Of a stretch of 64,000 nucleotides of DNA, positions 19,837 through 29,103 are shown one piece after another. The translations under genes and the position numbers were made by a program. This DNA comes from Bactrocera neohumeralis (lineage: Eukaryota; Arthropoda; Insecta; Diptera; Tephritidae). Within the stretch, counting starts at the first letter, position 1. Each line of letters begins with the position of its first letter. The notes beneath the pieces were generated by a model. The model had not been told where the DNA came from. It searched no databases and worked only from the letters and a program-made list of their open reading frames with translations. The stretch covers positions 41,640,839-41,704,838 of the forward strand of contig NC_065919.1 in assembly GCF_024586455.1 (NCBI RefSeq), read 5' to 3'.

Positions 19837-21130
19837 ATATGATTTTCGACTATTGCCATTTGATAAAATGCATGCGCAACATGATCCTGAAATATGACAC
19901 CGAAACGCAAGATGGACTGGCATCGTTTAAAATTGTACGAAAAATATTTGCCATAGACCAAGGGAATGTTAATTTTAAAATGTGCCCAAAATTAACTTAT
20001 TCGCATGTATACCCCGGAAGCTTGGAGAAAATGTCGGTGTCAAGAGCTACACAAATATTTAGTAATTCGGTCGCCGCGGCAATTGAGATGGCAATAAAGG
20101 AAAATTTGTTGGGCTCCGATGAGTACTTAAAAAAGTGCGCCAAAGCAACCCAACCGCTGGTGAAAAGAATTAATGATCTGTTCGACGAATTGTATTGTAA
20201 GACGCTTTGCAATCCAAATCCGCGAAAATGGCCAATACAAAAAGGTTAGCAGATTAAAACATCACATTGACTATATAGAAAATATAAAAAAGCCAAACAA
20301 TCAAATATTGTGCCTGGACTCGTTTGTGTTTACGATAAATGCACTGATTGCACTGAGCGGCGATATAATCGATGAATATTCGAATGTATCATTTATGCTC
20401 TTAGGGAGAATGAACCAGGATGCATTGGAAAACTTTTTTTTATAGGATACGCGCAAATTTAGGATGTTATTATCATCCATCGGCACGCGAGATCAAATAT
20501 ATTGTTGCAAGGCTAGTGTCCATGCATATATTGCGACGCAACTTCTCGCAAGCTGGCAGCAATTGCGAAAAAGACGACGATGTAAACCTTGACTGTAATA
20601 TTGGCCAAGAAGACGACCTTAAAGAAAATTTAAAACCGTCTGAGCAACTTGCCGTGGAACAAATATGTATTCGAGATGAGCACTTTGCTGAAACCGAAAA
20701 ACCAGCCGAGAAACAGGTTAGTCGCTACTACACTGGATATGCCATATGCCAGAAGGTTTTCTGCAGACCAAAGTGCGAAAAATGTACGTATTTAATGAGA
20801 AGAGTGATAACTCTTTGGAAGCCTCATCGGAAGCCCTTATAAGGTCTAAAAATTATAAAAGCGCAGACGACCTAAGGCTGGTTAATCCCGATGATAGAGT
20901 TTTCGAAATAAGCCGCCTTCAAATGAGCTGATATAAAGAACTCTTTTTAGAAAATTCATGCAGAGTGTGTATAAAATCGATGATTTTAGCCCAGATTACT
21001 GCAATTACCAAACAAAAATACCGAGAGTGGTATAGCGAGGCTGGAGCAATCTCCAACATAGGCATCAATTTTTAGATTTTCTAGTAACAGTTTTACTGTT
21101 TAAAAATGCGAAATGGCTGGCTCACTTACA
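19837..21130 (+). pseudogene. P lineage-1 transposase, copy 1, C-terminal part
   Basis: After the insertion the plus strand reads FDYCHLIKCMRNMILKYDTE, FKIVRKIFAIDQGNVNFKMC, SRATQIFSNSVAAAIEMAIK and KRINDLFDELYCKTL (19840-20230). A shift leads to LDSFVFTINALIALSGDIID and SFMLLGRMNQDALENFF (20310-20445). Another shift leads to YHPSAREIKYIVARLVSM, YYTGYAICQKVF and CRPKCEKC, then RSKNYKSADDLRLVNPDDRV (20860), a stop at 20930, and KWLAHLQEES near 21115. These are the RNase H-like, insertion-domain and C-terminal regions of P transposase, with MNQDALENFF matching the late acidic cluster. At least four breaks are present. Confidence 0.85.
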
Positions 21131-21204
21131 GGAAGAATCTTAAGCAAGGAATACACGTACCAATTATTGTATCAACTTCAACGAGTTGAACAACTGATTG
21201 CTAC

Positions 21205-21304
21205 NNNNNNNNNNNNNNNNNNNNNNNNNNNNNNNNNNNNNNNNNNNNNNNNNNNNNNNNNNNNNNNNNNNNNNNNNNNNNNNNNNNNNNNNNNNNNNNN
21301 NNNN
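21205..21304. other. Assembly gap (100 N)
   Basis: Exactly 100 N, the conventional size for a gap of unknown length. It separates two oppositely oriented P lineage-1 copies, so the true distance and even the adjacency are uncertain. Confidence 0.95.
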
Positions 21305-22370
21305 ATAGGGGGAAACCTTCCCCTCCTCTACCGTGGTGGAGACGATCAAATTATCGTCCGTCAAATAGAAATATCAAAATTTTTTGATTTTCATCAAACA
21401 GAGCCGACGAGAGCCGACGACACCAACACACTTAAAGTGTTTGACGCAATTATTTGATCGTCTCCAGGGCACTTAAGATTGTTATACGGAATTCACCATT
21501 CTCGCTGCTATTTAGCAGAAATGAGCACGTTCAATGGCAGAAATATATGTATGTATGTATGTAAAACGACTGAATTCATGCGAGAATGAGTAAAGAGAAA
21601 TGCTTTGAAGAAAAATATACAAAGTCACACAGAGAATGTAAAAAAGTATTCTCTGAGTCACATATGCGTGATCTTGTATGAACCATTTTTTTCAGAAAAA
21701 TTGTAAAAATTTTAATTTTTTTACAAAATCGTGAAAAATTAGGTAAAAAATAATTTAATTATATTTTTTAATTTTTAAATTATTTAAAAAAAGTTACATT
21801 TATATGCAATTTATTCAAAGAAAATTGATGACCTTCATGAAATATGCACATTCGCTATCATTTCCATATTTGCACCAATAGAATTTCTAAGGCATATACA
21901 TACAATGTACATACTTATATTATTTCTTTGGCACATTTGTCTGTATGTTTACGAAACAAAATGCGAGCCACATACATATGTACATACATACATTCATAAT
22001 AATAAGTGTCTCACGCATCGACGCCGGCAGCGCCTGTGAATGCCAGCGACTAATGTGAGATGTTACGGCGTTTTTTTTATGAATGAAGCGAGGTCGCTTG
22101 TGGATAAAAAGGTTTTTTTTTTTTTTGTAAAATGTACTACACTTGGGCTTCGCCAATTCGGCTGCCATATTGCTTGCCATGCTTATGCTATTTAGGCAAT
22201 TGTTGTTTTGTTGGTGACATATTCACATGTGTACGCATATGTATTTTTGTATGCTTGTGCATTATTTGTTCGGCAATATGTATGTATGTACATATGAGTA
22301 TATATGAATGTATGAACATGCAGATCAATGCGCGCACATCTAATATAATGATAAGTGATAAAATCATGAT
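21305..22370 (-). repeat. Repeat Y: P lineage-1 3' tail with terminal repeat
   Basis: Reverse complement of 46000-48611 without its insertions. It starts with the terminal repeat CCTCCTCTACCGTGG (about 21320) and includes the inverted-repeat module 21337-21466, the AT-rich part, CATA microsatellites (21545-21561, 22280-22300), and a weakly open segment (MAAELAKPKCS from about 22168). It lies directly 3' of P copy 2 on the same strand, as it does for copies 3 and 4, so I treat it as the P 3' region. At about 21637 it shows the uninterrupted site that carries an R repeat at 47224. Confidence 0.7.
21337..21466. repeat. 130-bp inverted-repeat module near P 3' end
   Basis: TGGAGACGATCAAAT at 21337 and its complement ending at 21466 open an inverted repeat of about 28 bp (continuing to GTCAAA), around a core with two copies of GAGCCGACGA. 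The same module is at 48467-48596. A related end (TTTGATCGTCTCCAGGGCAC) recurs alone at 57270. Confidence 0.75.
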
Positions 22371-22414
22371 TGATATCATCGGCCTCAACACCCTCGCCGT
22401 TAGTTCTGCTTTCT
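22371..22414 (-). mobile_element. 44-bp RTE-type LINE scrap
   Basis: ATCATCGGCCTCAACACCCT...TTAGTTCTGC is the reverse complement of about 45410-45455 inside the RTE-type reverse transcriptase. Here it is wedged exactly between P copy 2 coding sequence and repeat Y. Confidence 0.7.
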
Positions 22415-22421
22415 TCAGAGA

Positions 22422-22833
22422 AGTTGCATCGCAATATATGCATGGACACTAGCCTTGCAACAATATATTGCATCTCGTGTGCCGATGGATGATTATTACA
22501 TCCTAAATTCGCACGTATCCTATAAAAAAAAAAGTTTTCCAATGCATCCTGGTTCATTCTCCCTAAGAGTATAAATGATATATTCGAATATTCATTGAAT
22601 ACATCGCCGCTCAATGCAATCATTGCATTTATTGTAAAAATAAAAGAATCCAGGCACAATATTTGGCTGTTAGGCTTTTTTATATTTTTAACGTACTGGA
22701 TGTGATCTTTTAGCCTGTTTATTTTATTAATATAATTTCTTCGTATTGGCCGTCTTTGCGGATTTGGATTGTAAAGCGTCAGGATCATGCTGCGCATGCA
22801 TTTTATCAAATGGCAATAGTCGAACATCATATA
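22422..22833 (-). pseudogene. P lineage-1 transposase, copy 2, C-terminal part
   Basis: The minus strand from 22830 reads MMFDYCHLIKCMRSMIL, then by deletion jumps to TLYNPNPQRRPIRRNYINKI, NRLKDHIQYVKNIKKPNSQI, CLDSFIFTINAMIALSGD, FILLGRMNQDALENFFFY, HPSAHEMQYIVARLVSM and HILRCNFSEE. The deletion removes the KYDTETQ...DELDCK region kept by copies 1 and 3. The frame stays open for 212 codons because Y sequence is read through, which is accidental. The acidic cluster MNQDALENFF is intact. Confidence 0.8.
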
Positions 22834-24137
22834 AGGACGGCGTCGAATAAAATTGTCCGTTACAAAAATTTAAAGATCTTTTAAACCAGTTGTCCGATTT
22901 TTATAAACTAAAATATTTTATTAAAAACATTTATTTTAAATTTGAAAAACTGAAGAATAAACCAAGAATTATGTGTTATTAATAAATATTTTTATTTTTT
23001 CCGGAACCCCGTCCATTAGTGCTTTTATAGTAGCGTCCGATACTCTCATAGCTGCTGAAGATCACTTTCTTTTAAAATTTTGAAGGTCTTTGGTCATTTT
23101 TTTCTTGCCTTCATCTCCCTTTTTACTAAAGCCCAGTATCTCTCAATCGGCCTTAGTTCTGGACAGTTAGGTGGGTTTGTTTCTCTACGTACATAAATCA
23201 CTCCATTCCGTTGAAACCACTCTAAAGCTGTTTTGCTATAGTGACATGAAGCGAGGTTAGGCCAAAAAAACGTGGACACTTTATGTTGACTTAAAAGTGG
23301 CGGCAATTTTTTTTGTAAACGTTCCTTCACATACATAAGTATATTTCGCTGTTGATTGTACCCGATGTAACGAAGGAGCTGCTCCTTTTGCCACAACTGC
23401 ATATTGCCTGCCACACAAGAAATTTCTTTGGAAATTTTGTCACCTTTTTGGCTTTGAATTTTTCATCAACATTTCCTCGAAAATCGGCTGTATAAAATTC
23501 CTGTCCAGGTAGCTGAGAAAAGTCCGCTAAAACGTAGGTCTCGTCATCCATTATGCAGCATCCGAATTTTTCGACAAAATCTTCTTCAGCTTCTTAGCTC
23601 GTTGTTTTGCGGTTTCGTTCTTTACGGCGTTTCTATCCGGAACTTTCTGTACCTTGTACGTCTTCAGCCCAGCTTCTTTCTTCGTCCTTTGTACGAAAGA
23701 TTCTGAGCAGCCAGTCTTCCTCACCAATTTCCTGCCCGAAATGCTTGGGTCTTTCTTGAGAATGGTAACAACGTTCTTCGCTTTCTCCCGATCATGTGGC
23801 CCCGTCTTTTTACCAGAACCTTTCTTCCTGTCAACACGCACATCTTCCTTAAAGCGTTTAATAACGCGAGAAATGGTTTTAGGGTTAGCCTCTACCTCTT
23901 TGGAAATTTTCTTAAACGACCACTGCGGTTTCTTTTGAAAAAATTTAATAATTTTTTCGCGCACTTCCACTTCGCTTGCCATTTTCGCGTTAAATAAATT
24001 TTTATTGGCTTTAACGGATGCATAATATTTTTTGGCATTTATTTCAGATCTACTAAGATAAAAATTTGTTTATTTAAAATTTCTAATTGCACGATATGGA
24101 AAAAAATTTAACGGACAATTTTATTCGATGCAGTCCT
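22834..24137 (-). mobile_element. ITmD37E-type element inside P copy 2
   Basis: TA at 22832-22833 and 24138-24139 flank inverted ends AGGACGGCGTCGAATAAAAT and its counterpart. It occupies the same P codon as the element at 18551 and is longer (1304 bp), keeping the segment with the first catalytic motif. Confidence 0.9.
23094..23982 (-). pseudogene. ITmD37E (DD37E) transposase, nearly complete
   Basis: ATG at 23982 starts MASEVEVREKIIKFFQKKPQ. HTH motifs (SFKKISKEVEANPKTISRV, GRKLVRKTGCSESFVQRT) and the basic linker run to LSKNSDAA, then a stop at 23551. The next segment, in another frame, is MDDETYVLADFSQLPGQEFY (first Asp), KFPKKFLVWQAICSCGKRSS and TSGTINSEIYL. The last is ERLQKKLPPLL, FFWPNLASCHYSKTALEWF (second position, Asp replaced by Asn) and NPPNCPELRPIERYWALVKR (Glu). 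The WP-LASCHYS and NPPNCP-RPIE-YW signatures are those of the ITmD37E family described in mosquitoes. Breaks are frameshifts near 23551 and 23410, and the N for D change would also kill catalysis. Confidence 0.85.
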
Positions 24138-24740
24138 TAAATTTTATTTTTGTTGTGGTAAAAATATGGTTTTTCTGGCGATGCGCCCAATATTAGCCTC
24201 AATCTGGCATTTTGGGGACCCTGATCGCATATTATTGTTTTAATTTTAAGCCCGAATTCCTCGGAGGTGTTTAAATTGCTCTGGACGCCAACGCAAAAGT
24301 ATTTTTTGTTGGGCAATGCAAACCCCAAATCGTCGCGCATAAAATTATATGGCTTAGTCGACATATAATTTATGTTCAATGCCATTGCTTTCTCCTTTTC
24401 TTTGTATGAGTTCTTTTTCTTCACAATCATTTTTGCGAACGTAATTGCATGCTCATTTGCATCTCCTGTTAATATATTTTCTCTAGAGCTTAACATTTTC
24501 TTGTCAATAAGAAAACTCTCCTTTTCAGCTCTTTAATTTTTTTTGGCTTGTTTCAAAAAATTATTTTGAAACCGCCAAGCTACTCGAGCGTAATGCTCGT
24601 GGTCGCAAACAGAGATATTCTCTTCACCGTTGCACTTCTTTTCTACCTCATGAAGGTGTGAATATTTTTCGAATTCTTCGAATGATATGTCATTTGGATT
24701 TCCAGCCTCTTCAAATGACATACCATTAGGTTGCGTATTC
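24138..24740 (-). pseudogene. P lineage-1 transposase, copy 2, N-terminal part
   Basis: The minus strand from 24721 reads MSFEEAGNPNDISFEEFEKY, ISVCDHEHYARVAWRFQNN and QAKKN, then a stop at 24533. From 24496 it reads ENILTGDANEHAITFAKMIV, KKKNSYKEKEKAMALNINYM and STKPYNFMRDDLGFALP, then by the shared deletion SNLNTSEEFGLKIKTIICDQ, GPQNARLRLILGASPEKPYF and HNKNKI. The CDQG catalytic motif is present. The upstream FDE motif is deleted. The THAP exon is not seen. Confidence 0.8.
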
Positions 24741-24749
24741 TCTGTTTGA

Positions 24750-25190
24750 TGTGTATGGGCTCATGATATTCCCACACAAATGATATACATAAGTACATAC
24801 ACATCATACATATTTATATGCGTTCACATGTAAATATGTCGCCCTAAAAATTACAAATATTGTTCTACAATCGTCTCAAACTGCTACCCACTTGTGGCAA
24901 ATATTTCAATACAACTACCCTGCAAACCACGGCTACCCGCTTGTGACAAATATTCCAACACAACTACACATTTTTACTATATACACTAACACCAACGCAC
25001 AATTTCGAGTTATTTTTTGTTTACCTAAATGCGATGAAAAAAAGTTTGTTTCATTTCTTGGTTTATTTGAATGAGTGCGAAGGAGAAATCATAATTGTCA
25101 ATAGTGACAATAGTAAATCCCAAAAAGGGTAATAAAAAAAACGATTGAAAGACGCATGTCATTCGTGATCGAACCATCGTAAAGGAGGCT
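24750..25190 (-). other. P lineage-1 5' leader, copy 2
   Basis: Noncoding leader shared with 17340-17800 and 28590-28866: CCCACTTGTGGCAAATATTTC, AACACCAACGCACA, GAATGAGTGCGAAGGAGAAA and GATTGAAAGACGCATGTCAT. It ends in an eroded terminal repeat against repeat X (AGGCTCGTACAACAAGAAGG). Confidence 0.7.
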
Positions 25191-25271
25191 CGTACAACAA
25201 GAAGGTAAGTAAATGAATTTTATGCGATTTTTTAACAATATTTTGAAAATAATTACTTCATTTACTTTTAT

Positions 25272-26996
25272 CCCTTTCGGACCTGAAGTTGCTTGTGAGC
25301 AATTTCAAATGTTTAACGGCTGACTGTGAGCGTTGCATTTGTTCTTATTTGCTAAAATGCATCCGTAACGAAAGCCTTATGTGTGTGCTTTAAGCTCAAT
25401 TAAATAACAGCTGATTTGTTGGCGACCTGGTAAAGTTATTTACATTTGAACTCAAGCGTGACGTGCAAAAAAAATTTTACGTATTTGATAACAGCTGTTT
25501 TTACCTGCGGTTTTTTTTCAAAACAATAACAAAAAGTGATAATTTTTAATTGCAGTGTTTTTTAACAAAGTATAAATAAAACACTAAAAAATATAAATTT
25601 ATAATTTGTAAACAAACATCAAGTAAGTTGTTTGTGGGCAACTTTCAGCAATATTTCAAATTTCAGACATGAAACCAGAACAAAAAGGCTTAACAAATGA
25701 TGATGTAGAAAGAATGGGATGCCTCTAGTGACGAAGAAAGTGGTGATGAGTTGGAAGATATTTCTGCGGTGCTAGAGAAGAATTTGGAAGGGATCTTGGA
25801 AAGAGGAGAAAGCATTGAGATCGCCTAATTGAAAATGTAGTTGCGGAAGAATATGATGAACAATCTTGTAGTGCTGTAAATATGTGCTTTGAAAAAATTG
25901 ATGCGAAGTCTCTTAAATGGAGATCGAGGCCATTTGAAGACCCAGAGTCTGTTTGGAAAGAGGATGACATCTTAAAAGTCCTCTATTTGGCGCAAAATCT
26001 TCCAAAGCACAAGAATTACAAACTCTATTTCGACAATTGGTTTACTTCAGTAAGCCTTCTTATCGCTTTGAAGGAAATGGGGATATTTGCAACAGGAACT
26101 GTAAGAAAAAACAGAATTAGTAGTTGCCAGTTGGTTTCAGACGCTGAACTTAAAAAGCAAAGAAGATGATCGTTCGCTGTGAAATGTGAAACAAACTACA
26201 ATTTAGTATGTCTAAAATGGTATGACAATAAGCCAGTCCAAGTCATGTCTTCATGTACAGATCATCGACCTGTGGGGGTATGCAAGCGTTGGTGTCCAAA
26301 AGAAAAAGTTTATATTGGTGTTCCAAGACCTGCGATCATTGAATCCTATAACAAAGGCATGGGAGGGGTTGACTTAGCAGACATGCTCATGGAACTTTAC
26401 AAGATCAACCATCGCTCAAGAAAGTGGTATATCAGAGTCTTTTATTGTTGCCTGGGAACATCCGTTATAAATGCATGGCTTCTATATAGAAAACACCTAC
26501 GTTTGCTGGAGCCGAACAAAAAATATATGCCACTAATACAATTTCAACTGGAAATTGCTAATACACTCTTGCAATATACTTCTTCTGAGGATTATGTAAC
26601 GAAAAAAAGAGGTCGTCCATCAAATGTGGAAAATGATAGACCAACCTCCTCCCTTTGGGTCATTTTTGGTGAAAAAGGGCAAAACGGGAACTCCCATGTC
26701 CAAGTGCCTCAAGTGTAATGTACATCTTTGCTGTAACACCAACAAAAACTGTTTTTTGTCGTTTCATACTTAATTGTTCAGACTGAATAAATAAAACTTC
26801 ACACTATTTGCCTAACAAAAAAAATTGTATTTTTATACCACAATCGCCGAACGTTGCTCACAAGCAACATTCTCTAGCGCCCAAACCTATGGGCGTGGTG
26901 ACCTGAAATTTTTTACAGAAATTTCTTGAGCGATTAAGAAATAATTTAAAGTAAAAAAAAATTAGAAGCACAGGGAAAAAGTCAGGCTCGAAAGGG
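25272..26996 (+). mobile_element. piggyBac-like element with TTAT duplication
   Basis: Ends CCCTTTCGGACCTGA and its near-complement (to TCAGGCTCGAAAGGG) are flanked by TTAT at 25268-25271 and 26997-27000. The homologous uninterrupted sequence in repeat X at 4328 reads TTTTTATAGCATTGG with one TTAT, which proves the insertion point. piggyBac normally duplicates TTAA, so the target site is unusual. The length of 1725 bp reflects an internal coding deletion. Confidence 0.9.
25672..26776 (+). pseudogene. piggyBac transposase, internally deleted
   Basis: A possible start is the ATG at 25669 (MKPEQKGLTNDDVE); it shifts frame near 25715 to DASSDEESGDELED, an acidic N-terminus. From 25882 it reads MCFEKIDAKSLKWRSRPFED, then jumps across the DDE core's first Asp region to LPKHKNYKLYFDNWFTS (second Asp), GTVRKNRI, a TGA at 26167, CLKWYDNKPVQVMSS, and ESYNKGMGGVDLADMLMELY (third and fourth Asp, D-x-x-D). 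RSRKWYIRVFYCCLG and the basic KKRGRPSN follow. The Cys-rich tail CLKCNVHLCC appears in the next frame at about 26701. One stop, two or three shifts and a core deletion make it inactive. Confidence 0.85.
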
Positions 26997-27000
26997 TTAT

Positions 27001-28020
27001 AGCACTGGGAATCAGAACTGAATTGGAAGTAGCAGCAGCAGCTATATCTTCAGAAGCGGCAAATATCAACTGCTAAGTAAGTATGTGAAAAAAGTGTGTG
27101 TACTTTGAAATTGGACTGCGCAGTCCAATATAATACGCAAAAATAAATACATACATACCTACATACATATGTACATATGTATTTTATGCGTTTAAGGCGG
27201 CCTGCACAATCCAATATACTATGTGAAAACAAATGATTGTTCTATATTTTAAATAATCAAATAATATTTATCTTTTCTTTCAGATGATATTATTATTTTT
27301 ATTTAATTAATCTTTGCTTGCAGAGTAAATTCTATTTGTATTTAACATATTTTATATTTTCAGATAATATTAATCTTTTCTTTCAGATTTATTGTCATTT
27401 TATACAATTAATCTTTCTTTTTCTTTTAGATATTACAAATTCAATGTAATTATTATTTCTTTTCAGGTATTAATAACATTTATTTTGTTTCAAACTTTTT
27501 TCAGATATTTGTCTTTTATAATCTTTTTTCACTCTTTTATTTTCCGCTATTAATAATTCTTTTCTTTAATTAATCTTTTTTCAGATGAAATTATTTTGTT
27601 AAATTAAATAAATTTTTATTTACACAATATTACCGTTAATATATTTAGTTACAATAAATTACAATTTTATGTAAATATGTATTACAAATAATAAAATTAA
27701 AAGTTTTCTTTGAAATTTTAAGAAATTTTTAAAGAAGGAATCAAAGAAAGCAACCCTACCTCAGCTGCTGAAAATGCAACCCTGCATTACCCGTCGATTG
27801 GGGATATTAGAGCTGGACAGATATACTTTTTTATATGACACTGCTGAATGAGAGCAACAAAGATGTATGATCACATGTATACGTACGTGTGAGGGGAAAA
27901 GTGGGTAGAATCTTCACGCGGCCTATGGCAAAGTACACATGATTACCCACATGTTACCCACTGATTATCTGGTTTTTTACCCGCTCATGGTTGGCAGGGA
28001 TACATACTTATTATACGTAC
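27001..28020 (+). repeat. Repeat X, second copy
   Basis: Continuation of 25190-25271 after the piggyBac. It has the Ala/Ser-like segment GTAGCAGCAGCAGCTATATC ending CTGCTAAGTAAGT (27030-27080), then about eight pyrimidine-plus-CAG/TAG motifs from 27287 to 27590, and the conserved TCGATTGGGGATATTAGAGC block (27793) and GGTTGGCAGGGATAC end. Order and spacing match 4331-5305. Confidence 0.75.
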
Positions 28021-28340
28021 ACATGTAAATATGTTACCCGCAAAAACTACAAATATTGTTGTACAAAAACAACAATCGTCACAAATAGCATTAGAAATCA
28101 ATATGGCAGCCAAATTGCCCACGTCAAAATTTATAGTAAATTACACAACAACAAAATTTTCATTCATGTACGCAAGCGCATATTCCACAAACAAAATTGA
28201 TTCATTCATAAAACCAATTTCAAACACCTTTCGCCGAGCATGCATTTGTCCACAAGCGGCTTTTGGCGACGAAGGCAAAAGCTAAAATTCACAAATTGAA
28301 TATATTTCTGAAAATATATGAGATATAAAAAGTGACAAAC
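28021..28340 (+). repeat. Repeat Y fragment
   Basis: ATGGCAGCCAAATTGCCCAC and CCGAGCATGCATTTG...GCTTTTGGCGACGAAGGCAA correspond to 46215-46380 of the P 3' tail. It reads as a short open segment (MAAKLPTSKF) that I do not consider coding. Confidence 0.55.
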
Positions 28341-28590
28341 CCGCAAATATAAGTATGAAAATATATTAAAATAAAATTGACAACATAGTTTATTTGTCGA
28401 TTTTCAATTTCAAACATTTTTCAAAGAAAATACTCAATATCCCTCTGATTTTTGTGTACAGTTAATCCCGGTTAAGAAGTATTTCGCTTTAAAGCCAATA
28501 CCTTTTAACTGCCTGTGTCATGCTGCATCTCACGTTTTGTTTTTTAAAATATCATAAAAATTATTGTATTAAGTACCTTTCGTTTAATTA
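28341..28590. other. Unassigned spacer
   Basis: AT-rich, no gene or within-window repeat recognised. Confidence 0.5.
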
Positions 28591-28866
28591 TACCCTGCCA
28601 ACGGCTACCCACTTGTGGCAAATATTTCAATACAACTACACATTTTTTCTCTATGCACTAACACCAACGCACATTTTCGGGTTATTTTTTGTTTACCTAA
28701 ATACGATGAAAAAAAATTTCTTTCATTTCTTGGTTTATTTGAATGAGTGCGAAGGAGAAAACATAATTAGTATCAGTAGTGACAAAAGAAAATCCCAAAA
28801 AGGGTAATAAAAAACGATTGAAAGACGCATGTCATTCGTGATCGTACCATCCACGATAGAGGAGGA
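28590..28866 (-). mobile_element. P lineage-1 5'-end fragment
   Basis: Leader and terminal repeat only (GATCGTACCATCCACGATAG-AGGAGG at the right edge), matching 17328-17590 in reverse. No coding sequence follows. Its outer edge joins NDUFA9 block b at AGTAAGGTCACTATCAGC, the same block position joined by P copy 1 and by the 3' end of copy 4. Confidence 0.75.
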
Positions 28867-29103
28867 GTAAGGTCACTATCAGCTGGTGTTATGTAAACAA
28901 AGGCACAGCTGAGTGGTGCCACTGTAGAAATGTCAAGGGGAGTCCGGGGTTGAGTTTCTATTGGAATCCAAGATGGCCGACTTTTAACCGGAAAGTTGCA
29001 TTGTGTTATTTTCTTAAAATTTATGGAAAAGTTGTCTCAAAAATATTGGTTAAATATATAACTTTAATATATTTTCAAAAGAAAATTGTTTTATTTTAAC
29101 ATA

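Larger units (their letters stand above)
17328..21204 (+). mobile_element. P lineage-1 element, copy 1 (3' end lost in gap)
   Basis: Begins with the terminal repeat CTCCTCTTCTACCGTGGATG, which is close to the inverse of the 3' end seen at 48597-48611 (CCACGGTAGAGGAGGAG). That gives imperfect TIRs of about 28-31 bp, like the 31-bp TIRs of P. The 5' leader has an internal duplication (see 17528-17743). Coding fragments follow from 17937, are split by an ITmD37E element at 18551-19835, and run to about 21130, where the copy diverges just before the assembly gap. Confidence 0.75.
22415..25190 (-). mobile_element. P lineage-1 element, copy 2
   Basis: Minus-strand copy whose 5' leader ends near 25190 (CATTCGTGATCGAACCATCG), adjoining repeat X. 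It shares with copy 1 the internal deletion after LRWRP and the ITmD37E insertion, so both descend from one defective, already-compound element. Its coding part is truncated after SMHILRCNFS, where it joins an RTE scrap and repeat Y; the C-terminal third is absent. Confidence 0.8.

Noticed and set aside
22192..22830. 212-codon minus-strand frame as a novel fusion protein
   Set aside because: It is P copy 2 coding that happens to remain open through an RTE scrap and repeat Y.
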